Source: Microbacterium sp. KUDC0406 (lineage in GTDB: Bacteria; Actinomycetota; Actinomycetes; Actinomycetales; Microbacteriaceae). From it: a DNA stretch of 64,000 nucleotides. Every line of letters begins with the position of its first letter. Positions within the stretch are counted from its first letter, which is position 1. Made by a program: the position numbers and the translations under genes. Positions 1-11,622 of the stretch are shown in pieces. The DNA lies in assembly GCF_021582875.1 (NCBI RefSeq), contig NZ_CP091138.1, positions 1,736,001 to 1,800,000 of the forward strand. The letters run 5' to 3'. The notes beneath the pieces are model-generated. The model was not told the origin of the DNA and did no database searches. It worked only from the letters and a program-made list of their open reading frames with translations.

Positions 1-554
1 AAGACGGCGACGACGGCCCAGACCGCGATCACCACGAAGGCGGCGATCGCGATCCAGTCCCAGGAGCGCCGGATCGGGGCATCCGCGGTCTGATCCGCCT
101 GCGCCTGACGGTCCTGGATCTCGGTGAGCGCGCGCACGCCTGCCGGCACCCGCGCGCCCTCGACCTCGCGCTCGCGCTCGGTCTGGCGGCGAGCACGGGC
201 ATGGGCGGGACCGCCCATGGCGGTCACCTTCGAGTCGTCGTCGAGGATGAACTCCAGCTGCCAGCGGAAGTCCGCGGCGCGGAGGTGCTTCCATCCGAAC
301 GAGGTGCGGCGCAGCATGTTCTGCACGACGACGCCGCGTTCGTCCACACGCACGTACGACGACGCCGACCCCTCGTAGATCACCCACAGCCCGAGCAGCG
401 GCCACGGGGCGATGAGCAGCATCAGCGGCCAGCTGCCGCGGATCACCGCATCGCCGAGCAGGAAGAGCACGAGTGCCGCCGCGACGAAGAACGCGACGAC
501 GCCGGTCGGCGTGCGGAACGTCCGCACGCCGACCGGCGAATCGGAATCGGTCAC
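1..554 (-). CDS. PH-domain membrane protein, 3' end outside window
   Basis: The gene begins with GTG at 554, which overlaps the TGA of the upstream ABC ATPase as GTGA, so it is translationally coupled to that operon. About 184 codons are visible. Two hydrophobic segments lie at roughly residues 18-36 and 44-62. A short beta-rich PH-like core follows (about 66-115, with YVRVDERGVVVQNM and FGWKHLRAADFRWQLEF). An Arg/Glu-rich linker leads to a third hydrophobic stretch (about 164-184) where the window ends. Bacterial PH-domain membrane proteins of this layout have no settled role. Its position behind a peptide importer does not identify a function. Confidence 0.75.
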   Translation of the reverse strand, partial: MTDSDSPVGVRTFRTPTGVVAFFVAAALVLFLLGDAVIRGSWPLMLLIAPWPLLGLWVIYEGSASSYVRVDERGVVVQNMLRRTSFGWKHLRAADFRWQLEFILDDDSKVTAMGGPAHARARRQTEREREVEGARVPAGVRALTEIQDRQAQADQTADAPIRRSWDWIAIAAFVVIAVWAVVAV

Positions 555-2230
555 GCCCCGGCACCGCCGAGCGGGATCGACGCCCCGGGAATCGCCTGCA
601 GCAGACGGTCGGTGTACTCCTGCTGGGGGTTCGCGAAGATCTCGTCGACTGTGCCCTGCTCCACCAGCCTGCCCTTCTCCATCACGCACACCAGGTCGCT
701 GGAGACGCGCACCACGGCGAGGTCGTGCGTGATGAACAGGTAGGTCAGTCCGAGCTCGCTCTGCAGCTCGGTGAGCAGGCGCAGGATCTGCGCCTGCACC
801 AGCACGTCGAGCGCGGAGACCGCCTCGTCGAGCACGACGACCTCGGGCTTGAGCGCCAGCGCGCGAGCGATCGCCACACGCTGCCGCTGTCCGCCGGACA
901 GCTCGTTCGGGTACCGCGTCGCCAGCTCGGGCGGCAGCGCCACCTGGTCGAGCAGCTCCAGCACGCGATCGCGGCGCGATGCCTGGTCGCCGACGCTGTG
1001 GATGTGCAGCGGCTCGGCGATCGTGTTGCCGATGTTGCGCAGCGGGTCCATGGACCCGTACGGATCCTGGAACACCGGCTGCATGCGCCGCCGCAGCCGG
1101 AACGCCTGCGCGCCGGACAGGTGCGAGACGTCCTCGCCGCCGACCTCGATCAGACCCGCTGTGGGAGACTCCAGCTGGAGCACCATCCGTGCCACCGTGG
1201 TCTTGCCCGAGCCGGACTCCCCCACCAGCGCCAGCGTCTTTCCGCGCGGGATCTCGAAGCTGACGTCGTCGACCGCGCGGAACAGCTCGCTGCGGAAGTT
1301 CCCCTGCCGGATCTTGAAGTCCTTCGTGAGCCCTTCCACCTTGACCATCGTGGTTCCGCTCAGCTCGTCGGCACCGGTCACACCGCGATCCTCGACCTCG
1401 GCCTGGATGCGCTGCGATGCCACGCTCGGTGCCGCGGCGACGAGCCGCTTCGTGTACGGATGCCGGGGATCCTCGAGGATCTCGCGGCTGGGTCCCGACT
1501 CGACGATCTCGCCCTGGTTCATCACGATGATCTTCGAGGCGCGCTCGGCGGCGAGGCCGAGGTCGTGCGTGATCAGCAGCACCGAGGTGCCGCGGTCGCG
1601 CGTCAGCGAGGCCATGTGATCGAGGATCACACGCTGCACCGTCACATCGAGCGCCGAGGTCGGCTCATCCGCGATGAGCAGCTTCGGGTCGGCGGCGAGA
1701 CCGATGCCGATCAGCGCGCGCTGGCGCATGCCCCCGGAGAACTGGTGCGGGTACTGGTGCAGCCGTCGCTCCGCGTCCGCGAGCCCCGCCTGCTTGAGCA
1801 CCTCGACCGTGCGCGCCTTGGTGTCGGCCCGGCTGCGGGACAGTCCGTTCGCGCGGATCGCCTCCTTCACCTGGAAGCCGATGCTCCACACCGGGTTGAG
1901 ATTCGACATCGGGTCCTGCGGTACGAAGCCGATGTCGCGCCCGCGGAGTTCCTCCATGGCGCGGCGACCGAGATTCGTGAGCTCACGGCCGTCCATCGTG
2001 ATCGACCCGCCGGTCACCTTGCCGGTGCCAGGGAGCAGATCGACGATGGCCGCAGCAGTGGTGGACTTGCCCGAGCCGGACTCCCCCACGATCGCCACGG
2101 TCTCGCCCGGGAAGATGTCGAAGCTGACGCCGTGCAGCACCTCGCGCTCGCCGTCCTGCCCGCGGAAGGCGACCTTGAGGTCACGGATGCTGAGCAGCGG
2201 AGCGTCGTCCGCGTTCGCTGTGAAGCTCAT
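551..2230 (-). CDS. Dipeptide/oligopeptide ABC transporter, fused double ATP-binding subunit (DppD-DppF type)
   Basis: This 559-residue protein joins two ABC ATPase domains that are usually separate (DppD and DppF). Domain 1 has Walker A GESGSGKST at about residues 49-57, a signature of the form FSGGMRQR and Walker B LLIADEP. Domain 2 begins near residue 285, with Walker A GESGSGKTT, signature LSGGQRQR and Walker B VVVLDEA. Each domain ends with the Opp-type extension seen in peptide importers. It would energise uptake through the two permeases encoded just upstream. The ATG at 2230 overlaps the permease stop as ATGA. Confidence 0.93.
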   Translation of the reverse strand: MSFTANADDAPLLSIRDLKVAFRGQDGEREVLHGVSFDIFPGETVAIVGESGSGKSTTAAAIVDLLPGTGKVTGGSITMDGRELTNLGRRAMEELRGRDIGFVPQDPMSNLNPVWSIGFQVKEAIRANGLSRSRADTKARTVEVLKQAGLADAERRLHQYPHQFSGGMRQRALIGIGLAADPKLLIADEPTSALDVTVQRVILDHMASLTRDRGTSVLLITHDLGLAAERASKIIVMNQGEIVESGPSREILEDPRHPYTKRLVAAAPSVASQRIQAEVEDRGVTGADELSGTTMVKVEGLTKDFKIRQGNFRSELFRAVDDVSFEIPRGKTLALVGESGSGKTTVARMVLQLESPTAGLIEVGGEDVSHLSGAQAFRLRRRMQPVFQDPYGSMDPLRNIGNTIAEPLHIHSVGDQASRRDRVLELLDQVALPPELATRYPNELSGGQRQRVAIARALALKPEVVVLDEAVSALDVLVQAQILRLLTELQSELGLTYLFITHDLAVVRVSSDLVCVMEKGRLVEQGTVDEIFANPQQEYTDRLLQAIPGASIPLGGAGA

Positions 2231-3168
2231 CGGGTGGCCCTCGCCCTCGGATCCATGGCGTCTCGCACGAGCTCGCCGAGCAGGATGAACGCGAGCACCG
2301 TGATGGTGAGCGCGATCGACGGGTAGATCAGCGACTCCGGCGCGATGCGCAGGCTGCGCTGGGCGTTGCTGATGTCGCGACCCCACGACATGACGTCGTC
2401 GGGAAGACCGACGCCGAGGAAGGTCAGCGTCGCCTCGGCGACGATGCCTCCCGCCATCGAGAGGGTCGCCAGCACCAGCAGCGGAGCGATCGAGTTCGGC
2501 AGGACGTGCGAGAGGAGCGTGGAGAATCGTCCGCGTCCCAGCGCACGCGACGCCGTGATGAACTCGGACTGCCTGATCCTCAGCACCTCGGCGCGCACGA
2601 CGCGGGCGGTGGCCGCCCAGGCGAACCCGCCGATCGCGAACGAGAGCGTGAAGACGTTGCGGTACTCGGCGAGCACCGTCATGACGACGACGGCGGCGAG
2701 GATGTAGGGGATCGAGAAGAAGATGTCGCCGATGCGGGACAGCACCGCATCGAGCCATCCGCCGTAGTAGCCGGCGAACGCCCCCATGATCAGTCCGATG
2801 ATGGCACCGATCAGCGCCGAGAACAGGCCGACCGCGAGCGAGGTCCGTGCGCCCCAGACGATGCGGGCGTAGATGTCGCATCCCTGGAACGTGAAGCCGA
2901 GCGGGTGCCCGGCCTCGGGACCGCCGTTCGAGTTCGCCAGCTGGCAGTTGTCGTTCGGAGGCGTGTGGGTGAAGAGCGTCGGCCAGACCGCCATCAGCAG
3001 CACGATCGCGACGATGGCGAGAGAGATCCAGAACATCGGGCGGCGGCGCAGGTCGCGCCAGGCGTCACGCCACAGGTTCGAGGGCTTGCCCTTCACACGG
3101 ACCGCGTCCGTGGGCGGCTGCGCAGCGGCGGCTTGGGCGACGAAGCGCGTGGGGTGCTGGTCAGACAT
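2227..3168 (-). CDS. Peptide ABC transporter permease (DppC/OppC type)
   Basis: The 313-residue inner-membrane subunit has a cytoplasmic N-terminus rich in Arg and Pro, then a first membrane helix at about residues 50-70. The C-terminal half carries the BPD_transp_1 core, with the EAA-loop region around ITASRALGRGRFSTLLSHVLPN that contacts the ATPase. OppC proteins typically have this N-terminal extension (OppC_N) and five to six helices. The ATG lies within the last bases of the upstream DppB-like gene (8-bp overlap), and the stop overlaps the ATPase start. Confidence 0.93.
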   Translation of the reverse strand: MSDQHPTRFVAQAAAAQPPTDAVRVKGKPSNLWRDAWRDLRRRPMFWISLAIVAIVLLMAVWPTLFTHTPPNDNCQLANSNGGPEAGHPLGFTFQGCDIYARIVWGARTSLAVGLFSALIGAIIGLIMGAFAGYYGGWLDAVLSRIGDIFFSIPYILAAVVVMTVLAEYRNVFTLSFAIGGFAWAATARVVRAEVLRIRQSEFITASRALGRGRFSTLLSHVLPNSIAPLLVLATLSMAGGIVAEATLTFLGVGLPDDVMSWGRDISNAQRSLRIAPESLIYPSIALTITVLAFILLGELVRDAMDPRARATR

Positions 3169-4087
3169 AGCGGATCCTCGGGTCGAGAAGGCCGTACAAC
3201 AGGTCCACGACGAGGTTCACGAGCACGTAGATGATGACGAAGATCGTGACGAACGACACGATCGTCGGCCCCTCGTGCTTGAGAGTCGCCTGGAACAGGA
3301 CGTTGCCGACGCCTGGGATGTTGAAGATGTACTCGGTGACGGTGGCGCCGACGAGCAGCACACCGAAGTTCGTCGCCGAGTTGGTGATCACCGGGATCAG
3401 GGAGTTGCGCAGCACGTGCACGGGCAGCACCCGGTACCCGGGCAGCCCCTTGCTGTATGCCGTGCGCACCCAGTCCTGGTTCAGCGTCTCGATGACCGTG
3501 CCGCGCATCAGGCGCATGCTGGTCGCATACAGGCTGAGTCCGAGGACGATGGCCGGGAGCCACAGGTCGCCCCAGTCGTTCTGCGCCCCCACGGTCGGCC
3601 GGAACCAGCCGAGCTTGATCGCCAGGAAGTACTGGGCCAGGAAGCACATCACGAAGATCGGCATCGCGAGGAAGATCAGCGAGATGACGAGGTTCACGTT
3701 GTCGGTGACCTTGCCCTTCCGCAGGGCGGAGATCGTGCCGATGATGATCGAGAGGACGAACTCGATGGCGATCGCCATGATCGCCAGACGTGCGGTCACG
3801 GGCAGGGTACGGGCCAGGACCTCATTGACCGACTGCCCGGAGAACGTGGTGCCCATGTCTCCGGTCAGCAGGCCCTTCATGTAGTAGAAGTACTGCACGA
3901 AGAACGGCTGGTCCAGGTGGTACTGGGCGCGGATCGCCTCGAGCAGGGCGGGGGCGGGCGGCTTGTCGCCGAAGAGCGCCGCGATCGGGTCTCCCGGCAT
4001 GGCGAACACCATCGCGTAGATGAGCAGTGTGGATCCGAGGAACACCGGGATCAGCTGCAGGATCCGCCGAAGGATATAGGAAAACAT
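3161..4087 (-). CDS. Peptide ABC transporter permease (DppB/OppB type)
   Basis: The 308-residue permease begins MFSYILRRILQLIPVFLGST, the canonical DppB/OppB opening with an N-terminal membrane helix. It is followed by the MPGDPIAALFG motif of the periplasmic loop and the BPD_transp_1 region with an EAA-like loop (YSKGLPGYRVLPVHVLRNSL). It pairs with the DppC-like gene downstream. A ribosome site AAGGAGAG precedes the ATG at 4087. It is separated from the binding-protein gene by about 95 bases that contain a strong hairpin. Confidence 0.93.
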   Translation of the reverse strand: MFSYILRRILQLIPVFLGSTLLIYAMVFAMPGDPIAALFGDKPPAPALLEAIRAQYHLDQPFFVQYFYYMKGLLTGDMGTTFSGQSVNEVLARTLPVTARLAIMAIAIEFVLSIIIGTISALRKGKVTDNVNLVISLIFLAMPIFVMCFLAQYFLAIKLGWFRPTVGAQNDWGDLWLPAIVLGLSLYATSMRLMRGTVIETLNQDWVRTAYSKGLPGYRVLPVHVLRNSLIPVITNSATNFGVLLVGATVTEYIFNIPGVGNVLFQATLKHEGPTIVSFVTIFVIIYVLVNLVVDLLYGLLDPRIRYV

Positions 4088-4120
4088 CCACTCTCCTTTC
4101 TTGGAGGTGAAGGCACTCGT

Positions 4121-4170
4121 GGCACGTCATGAGGCGACGACCGTTTCGAGTCGCCGCCTCATGACGTGCC
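4121..4170 (-). promoter_or_regulatory. Intercistronic hairpin inside the peptide-importer operon
   Basis: Positions 4121-4136 (GGCACGTCATGAGGCG) and 4155-4170 are perfect inverted complements, giving a 16-bp stem with an 18-base loop. It lies between the binding-protein stop (4182) and the first permease start (4087). Such structures often protect the upstream mRNA or partly terminate transcription, so that binding protein is made in excess over membrane subunits. That role is inferred. The stem is seen directly and is not followed by a T-run. Confidence 0.7.
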
Positions 4171-4181
4171 TTACCGAATGC

Positions 4182-5840
4182 TTACTTCTTCGACTTGGTG
4201 ATCTCGTAGTAGAGCGGCACCGAGTTCCAGCCGAACTTGACGTTCTGCACGTCCTCGGAGAAGCCGCCGTTCACGTTCTGGTACCAGAGCGGGATGACCG
4301 GCAGGTCCTTGAGGATCTGCTCCTGCGCCTTCTTGTAGGCGGCGAGGGCGTCCTTCTCGTCGGTCGCCGCAGCACCGGCCGCGAGATCCTTGTCGACGTC
4401 GGCGTTGGAGTAGTCGCCGTCGTTCGACGAGGCGCCGGTCGCGTACAGCGGGAACAGGAAGTTGTACAGCGACGGGTAGTCGGCCTGCCATCCGGAGCGG
4501 TTCGCGGTCTGGATGGTGCGCTTGCCGTCAGCGCCCCGGGCGTTGACCGCCGCGCGCAGCGTGGCGAAGTCGACGTACGCCTTGCCGCCGGCGTCGATGC
4601 CGAGCGTGTTCTTGATCGAGTTGGTCACCGCGTCGACCCACACCTGGTGGGGGCCGTCGGAGTTGTACGCGATCTCGAACTTGCCCGACCACGGCGAGAT
4701 CGCGTCGGCCTCGGCCCACAGCTTCTTCGCCTCGTCGGGGTTGTACTTCAGCACGTCGCCGCCGTCGAGCTTCTCGCCGCCGCCGTCGATCACCGGGGAG
4801 GTGAAGTCGACAGCCGGGGTGCGGGTGCCGTTGAACACCTTTTCGGTGATCTCGTCGCGGTTGATCGACATCGAGATCGCCTGGCGACGGAGGTTGCCCT
4901 CTTCGCCGGAGAAGTGCTTGATCTGCTCGCCGATGGTGAACGACTGGAAGATCGCGGCCGGCTGGTTGACCGCACGGTCGCCGAGCTCGTCCTGGTAGAC
5001 GGCGAGCGAGGACTCGGGGATCTGGTCGATCACGTCGACGTTGCCGCCCTGCAGGTCGGCGTACGCGGCGTCGAACGAGGCGTAGAACGTGATCGTCAGA
5101 CCGCCGTTCTCCACCTTGCGGTCGCCCTTGTAGTCGGGGTTCTTGACCAGGTCGATCTGGACGTCGTGCTGCCAGGCGCCTTCCTTGGCCAGCTTGTACG
5201 GGCCGTTGCCGATCGGGTTCTCGCCGAAGGCGGCCATGTCGTCGAAGGCGACGTCGGGCAGCGGGTAGAACGCCGAGTAGCCCAGACGGGTGGCGAAGTC
5301 GTTCGCGACCGGGGTGGACAGTTCGATCGTGAAGGTCTGATCGTCGACCTTCTTCAGACCGGTCAGCTCGGAGTCCTTCTCGGCGCTGTAGCCGACGATG
5401 TCGGCGAACCAGGACTGGTTCAGCTGCTTGTTCGACAGCTGCGCACCCCAGTTCCAGGCCTTGATGAAGTTGTCCGACTTCACGTCGGAGCCGTCGGTGA
5501 ACTTCTGTCCCTTCTTGAGCGTGACGGTCAGCGTGGTGGGGCCGTCGACCTTGATCTCGTCGGCCATGTCGTTGACCAGCTTGCCGTCACCGTCGTAGAA
5601 GGCGAGGCCCGCGAAGATCGCGTCGAGGATCTTGCCGCCGCCGACCTCGTTGGTGTTCGTCGGGATCAGCGGGTTCTCGGGCTCGGAGCCGTTCGTCTTG
5701 ATGATGGCGTTCGGGTCGACGTTGGCGTCGGAGCCGCCGTCGGTCGGTTCCGGGTTGGAGCCCGAGGTGCATCCGGCGAGTGCGATCACACTCGTCGCCA
5801 GCAGTGCCGCACTCGCGAGTGCGATCTTGTTGCGCTTCAC
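4182..5840 (-). CDS. Peptide ABC transporter substrate-binding lipoprotein (family 5)
   Basis: The 552-residue extracytoplasmic solute-binding protein has a lipoprotein signal peptide ending in the lipobox VIALAGC (Cys24), followed by an acidic Ser/Gly/Asp linker. The rest is SBP_bac_5 of the DppA/OppA type, with a C-terminal region around NRSGWQADYPSLYNFL typical of oligopeptide binders. I chose GTG at 5840 because AGGAGG lies six bases upstream. A more distal in-frame ATG at 5894 would place charged residues before the signal peptide. It is the first gene of the importer operon. Confidence 0.92.
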   Translation of the reverse strand: MKRNKIALASAALLATSVIALAGCTSGSNPEPTDGGSDANVDPNAIIKTNGSEPENPLIPTNTNEVGGGKILDAIFAGLAFYDGDGKLVNDMADEIKVDGPTTLTVTLKKGQKFTDGSDVKSDNFIKAWNWGAQLSNKQLNQSWFADIVGYSAEKDSELTGLKKVDDQTFTIELSTPVANDFATRLGYSAFYPLPDVAFDDMAAFGENPIGNGPYKLAKEGAWQHDVQIDLVKNPDYKGDRKVENGGLTITFYASFDAAYADLQGGNVDVIDQIPESSLAVYQDELGDRAVNQPAAIFQSFTIGEQIKHFSGEEGNLRRQAISMSINRDEITEKVFNGTRTPAVDFTSPVIDGGGEKLDGGDVLKYNPDEAKKLWAEADAISPWSGKFEIAYNSDGPHQVWVDAVTNSIKNTLGIDAGGKAYVDFATLRAAVNARGADGKRTIQTANRSGWQADYPSLYNFLFPLYATGASSNDGDYSNADVDKDLAAGAAATDEKDALAAYKKAQEQILKDLPVIPLWYQNVNGGFSEDVQNVKFGWNSVPLYYEITKSKK

Positions 5841-5900
5841 TTGTGTCCTCCTATGGACGTAGAGCGTTTCCGTGCTCAGCCTCGAGCACAGCATGGGTCG

Positions 5901-5906
5901 ATTCTA
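5901..5906 (-). promoter_or_regulatory. Candidate -10 element for the peptide-importer operon
   Basis: On the minus strand the hexamer TAGAAT lies about 60 bases before the GTG of the binding-protein gene. A TTGTCG hexamer sits 21 bases upstream of it, which is too far for an ideal -35. The site is plausible from position and consensus only. Confidence 0.35.
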
Positions 5907-5952
5907 CGGTCCTGCGCGCGTGATCGACGACAACTGTTATCCACCCTTAACC

Positions 5953-5991
5953 GAATTCCGCCCCGTCGCACGAGGCGACGGGGCGGAATTC
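5953..5991 (-). terminator. Terminator hairpin downstream of gcvP
   Basis: A perfect 17-bp inverted repeat (5953-5969 and 5975-5991) with the 5-base loop ACGAG lies 19 bases past the gcvP stop codon. There is no long T-run after it, as is common in high-GC actinobacteria. It separates the glycine-cleavage operon from the peptide-importer promoter. Confidence 0.8.
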
Positions 5992-6009
5992 CGCGGCGGA
6001 TGCCGGCGA

Positions 6010-8896
<2,887 letters not shown>

Positions 8897-8897
<1 letters not shown>

Positions 8898-9274
8898 CAG
8901 GCCCCCGTGATGGCGACGTAGCCGTCGCGGTCGAGCAGGCCGTCGAGGGCGCCGTCGGCGACCTCGACCTTGATCAGCCAGGCATCCTCGAACGGCGACG
9001 AGTTCAGCAGCGCAGGGTCGTCGACGACGCCGTCGTTGATCTCGGTGACGGTGCCAGAGACGGGAGCGTAGAGCTCGGAGACCGACTTGGTCGACTCGGC
9101 CTCGCCGAACACGTCGCCGCGGCTCAGCTCGGTGCCGACGGCCGGCAGCTCCACGAAGACGATGTCGCCGAGCGCGTCAGCGGCGAAGTCGGTGATGCCG
9201 ACGGTCGCGACGGCGCCCTCGAGGGCGACCCACTCGTGCTCTTCGCTGTACTTGAGGGTGGTCAGATCGGTCAT
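8897..9274 (-). CDS. gcvH: Glycine cleavage system H protein
   Basis: The 125-residue lipoyl carrier shuttles the aminomethyl intermediate between the P, T and L proteins. The lipoylation motif [12 protein letters not shown] places the modified lysine at about residue 63, within the usual hammerhead beta fold. Length matches the family (about 125-130 residues). Its ATG overlaps the gcvT stop and its stop overlaps the gcvP ATG, so the three genes are tightly coupled. Confidence 0.96.
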
Positions 9275-10377
9275 TTCGTCCTCCGGTAGAAAGGCAGTGC
9301 GGTCACGGTCGCGGGGATCTTCGTCCCGCGCACATCCAGGAACAGCGGGGTCTCCCCCGACTTGTGAGACGGTGCCACGAAGGCCATGGCGATGGGATGC
9401 CCGAGGGTCGGGCTCAGCGCGCCGCTGGTGATCTCGCCCACGGCGGTGCCATCCTCGAGAACGACCGCATAGCCGGCGCGGCCGGCGCGGCGGCCCTCGG
9501 CGACGAGGCCGACCAGCACCGGAGCATCCTCGGACGGCGTCACGGCATCCTTGCCGACGAAGCGCTCCTTGTCGGCGACGACCACGCGGCCCAGCCCGGC
9601 CTGCGCGGGCCGGGTCTCGCGGTTCAGCTCGTGACCGTACAGCGGCATGCCCGCCTCGAGGCGCAGGGTGTCGCGCGCTGCGAGGCCTGCGGGCACGAGG
9701 CCGTGCGGCTCACCCGCGGCGAGAACGGCATCCCACATCGCCTCGGCGTCCGAAGCGGCGACCAGCAGCTCGAAACCGTCCTCACCGGTGTAGCCGGTAC
9801 GGGCGACGAGCACGGGCCCGCCTGCGAAGGTCGCGCTCGCCCAGGCGTAATACTTCTGCTCTGCCCACGGCACGCTGACCTCATCCAGACCCTCGATCGC
9901 CGAGACGATCGTCTCTGCCTTCGGGCCCTGGACGGCGATCAGCGCGTAGTCGTCGGAGACGTCGGCGACGGCGACATCGAACCGCTCCACGCGCGCCGAG
10001 AGCGCCTCGCTGACGAACTCCCGGTTTCCCGCGTTCGAGATGATCAGGTACTCGGCGTCCTGCAGCCGGTAGACGATGACGTCGTCGATGATGCCGCCGT
10101 CCTCGGCGAGCAGCAGCGAGTACTTGGCCTTGCCGACGGCGAGGGCGGAGAGCCGGCCGGCGAGCGCGTAGTCGAGGTACTCCCCCGCCTGGCCGCCGAC
10201 GACGGTGAACTCCGCCATGTGCGAGATGTCGAAGACACCGGCGGCCTGGCGCACGGCGTGGTGCTCGGCGAGATCGGACGTGTAGCGCACCGGCATCTGC
10301 CAGCCGCCGAAGTCGGTGAAGGACGCTCCGAGCGCCTCGTGGCGCGTGCGGAGCGGGGTGTAGCGGGGTTCTGTCAT
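9271..10377 (-). CDS. gcvT: Aminomethyltransferase, glycine cleavage system T protein
   Basis: The 368-residue folate-dependent T-protein releases ammonia from the aminomethyl group and forms methylene-tetrahydrofolate. It opens [20 protein letters not shown] and contains the GCV_T domain followed by the C-terminal barrel (GCV_T_C, about residues 280-365). ATG at 10377 is chosen because GGGAGA precedes it closely. An in-frame start 27 bases upstream has no ribosome site. It is the first gene behind the glycine riboswitch. Confidence 0.95.
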   Translation of the reverse strand: MTEPRYTPLRTRHEALGASFTDFGGWQMPVRYTSDLAEHHAVRQAAGVFDISHMAEFTVVGGQAGEYLDYALAGRLSALAVGKAKYSLLLAEDGGIIDDVIVYRLQDAEYLIISNAGNREFVSEALSARVERFDVAVADVSDDYALIAVQGPKAETIVSAIEGLDEVSVPWAEQKYYAWASATFAGGPVLVARTGYTGEDGFELLVAASDAEAMWDAVLAAGEPHGLVPAGLAARDTLRLEAGMPLYGHELNRETRPAQAGLGRVVVADKERFVGKDAVTPSEDAPVLVGLVAEGRRAGRAGYAVVLEDGTAVGEITSGALSPTLGHPIAMAFVAPSHKSGETPLFLDVRGTKIPATVTALPFYRRTK

Positions 10378-10427
10378 GAGTTCTCCCGTTGCGGGTGGGG
10401 ACACGGCGGATCACCGCGTCCTGCGAA

Positions 10428-10640
10428 CTCCCCCTCTGTCATGGGCCTGAGAGCTTCGCCCAGCCGTCCGACAGGCTCAGGGAGCCAGAAGGGTTTCGGG
10501 GCTTTCACCGTCGGCGGATGCGTGCGCATCTCTTTCAGAGCGGCCGGACGCGGGCGGTGGGGGTACCTGAGAGATTGGCGGGGAGGCTTGCTCCTTCGGT
10601 GCCCGGCTGCCAGCACCGGGCTCTCCCGCACGCGTCGTGC
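10428..10640 (-). promoter_or_regulatory. Tandem glycine riboswitch upstream of gcvT
   Basis: Two aptamers can be read on the minus strand. Aptamer 1 (about 10526-10640) has the hallmarks GCACCGAAGGAGCAAGCC and AATCTCTCAGGTACC, and closes with CTCTGAAAGAGA. Aptamer 2 (about 10428-10525) has GGTGAAAGCCCCGAAACC and CTCTCAGGCCCATGACAGAG. This is the classic cooperative arrangement that turns on gcv genes when glycine is abundant, and its place just before gcvTHP agrees. The apical stem of aptamer 2 is formed by a dispersed repeat. Confidence 0.95.
10464..10486. repeat. Dispersed repeat forming a helix in glycine aptamer 2
   Basis: CCGTCCGACAGGCTCAGGGA closely matches the element inside gcvP (8802-8823). 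Here it lies within the second aptamer between its conserved glycine-binding segments, where riboswitches tolerate variable-length stems. Confidence 0.6.
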
Positions 10641-10719
10641 GGCCATGCTTTTCAGTTGTGATGGTGTCGTGGGCACTGCTCCGCCCAGCATACCGGTTCC
10701 GGATGCCGGAGAAGAAGAG

Positions 10720-10754
10720 CCCGCCCGCGCATCAAGGGGCCGTGCGCGGGCGGG
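10720..10754 (-). terminator. Terminator of the second Opp-type operon
   Basis: The 12-bp inverted repeat CCCGCCCGCGCA (10720-10731) pairs with TGCGCGGGCGGG (10743-10754). On the minus strand it is followed by GCTCTTCTTC. It lies 22 bases past the ATPase stop at 10776 and before the riboswitch promoter region. Confidence 0.75.
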
Positions 10755-10775
10755 GGCTGTGGGGCGGGAGCAGGG

Positions 10776-11622
10776 TCAGACGCCGCTGAGCTCCCGGCGC
10801 ACCTCGTCGCGCAGCCTGCCGAGGTTCTCGGGATCCGGTGCGGCGTTCAGCAGGGTCTTGGTGTAGTCGTGCTGCGGGTCGAGGATGACGGTGTCCGCCG
10901 GTCCGCGCTCCACGACGTCGCCGCCGGTAGAGCACCATGATCTCGTCGCTGAAGTGCCGCGCGGTGGCCAGGTCGTGCGTGATGTAGAGCACGCCCAGGT
11001 CATCCTCGCGCTGCAGGTCGGCGAGCAGGTTCAGCACGCCGAGGCGGATCGAGACGTCGAGCATCGACACCGGCTCATCCGCCACGATGAAGCGAGCGCC
11101 GGGCGCGAGCGCGCGTGCGATCGCGACGCGCTGACGCTGCCCGCCGGACAGTTCGTGCGGACGGCGGTCGGCGAAGCTGTCGGCGGGCGACAGGCGCACC
11201 CGATCGAGAAGCTCCAGCGCCCTGGCCCTGACCTGCTTCCCGGACAGCTCCGGATGGTGGATGCGCAGCGGCCGCTCCAGGTGATGCGCGATCGAATGGT
11301 ACGGGTTCAGCGACGCGAACGGGTCCTGGAACACCATCTGCACGTCGGAGCGGTACCTCGCGATCTCCCGCCCGCTCGTGCCGCTGCTGCGTCCGTTCAG
11401 CAGGATCTGCCCCGAGGTCGGCGTCTCCAGCTTCATCAGCATCCTGGCGATCGTCGACTTTCCGGAGCCCGACTCGCCCACCAGCGCGATGGTCCGCCCC
11501 GCCTCGATCGTGAACGACACGTCCTTCACCGCGTGCAGCTTCGAGGTCTTCAGTCCGGAGCGCAGGGTGAAGTCCTTCACCAGATTCCGGGCCTCGAGCG
11601 TGGGCCTCGCCTGATCGTTCAT
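10776..11622 (-). pseudogene. ABC transporter ATP-binding protein (DppF/OppF type); one-base frameshift
   Basis: This is the second ATPase of the Opp-like importer. It starts with ATG at 11622, overlapping its partner's stop as ATGA. Walker A GESGSGKST is at about residues 49-57, with signature LSGGQRQR and Walker B FIVADEP. Around 10921-10926 one extra G breaks the frame; removing it gives VLYRGDVVERGPADTVILD and the normal Opp-type tail ending RRELSGV. As written, the frame would run on to 10732 with an unrelated Arg-rich tail. A sequence error is likely. Confidence 0.85.

Noticed and set aside
551..2881. Extended 776-residue reading of the double ATPase
   Set aside because: The first 217 residues are the antisense or shifted frame of the permease gene. 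ATG at 2230 with ATGA coupling is the natural start.
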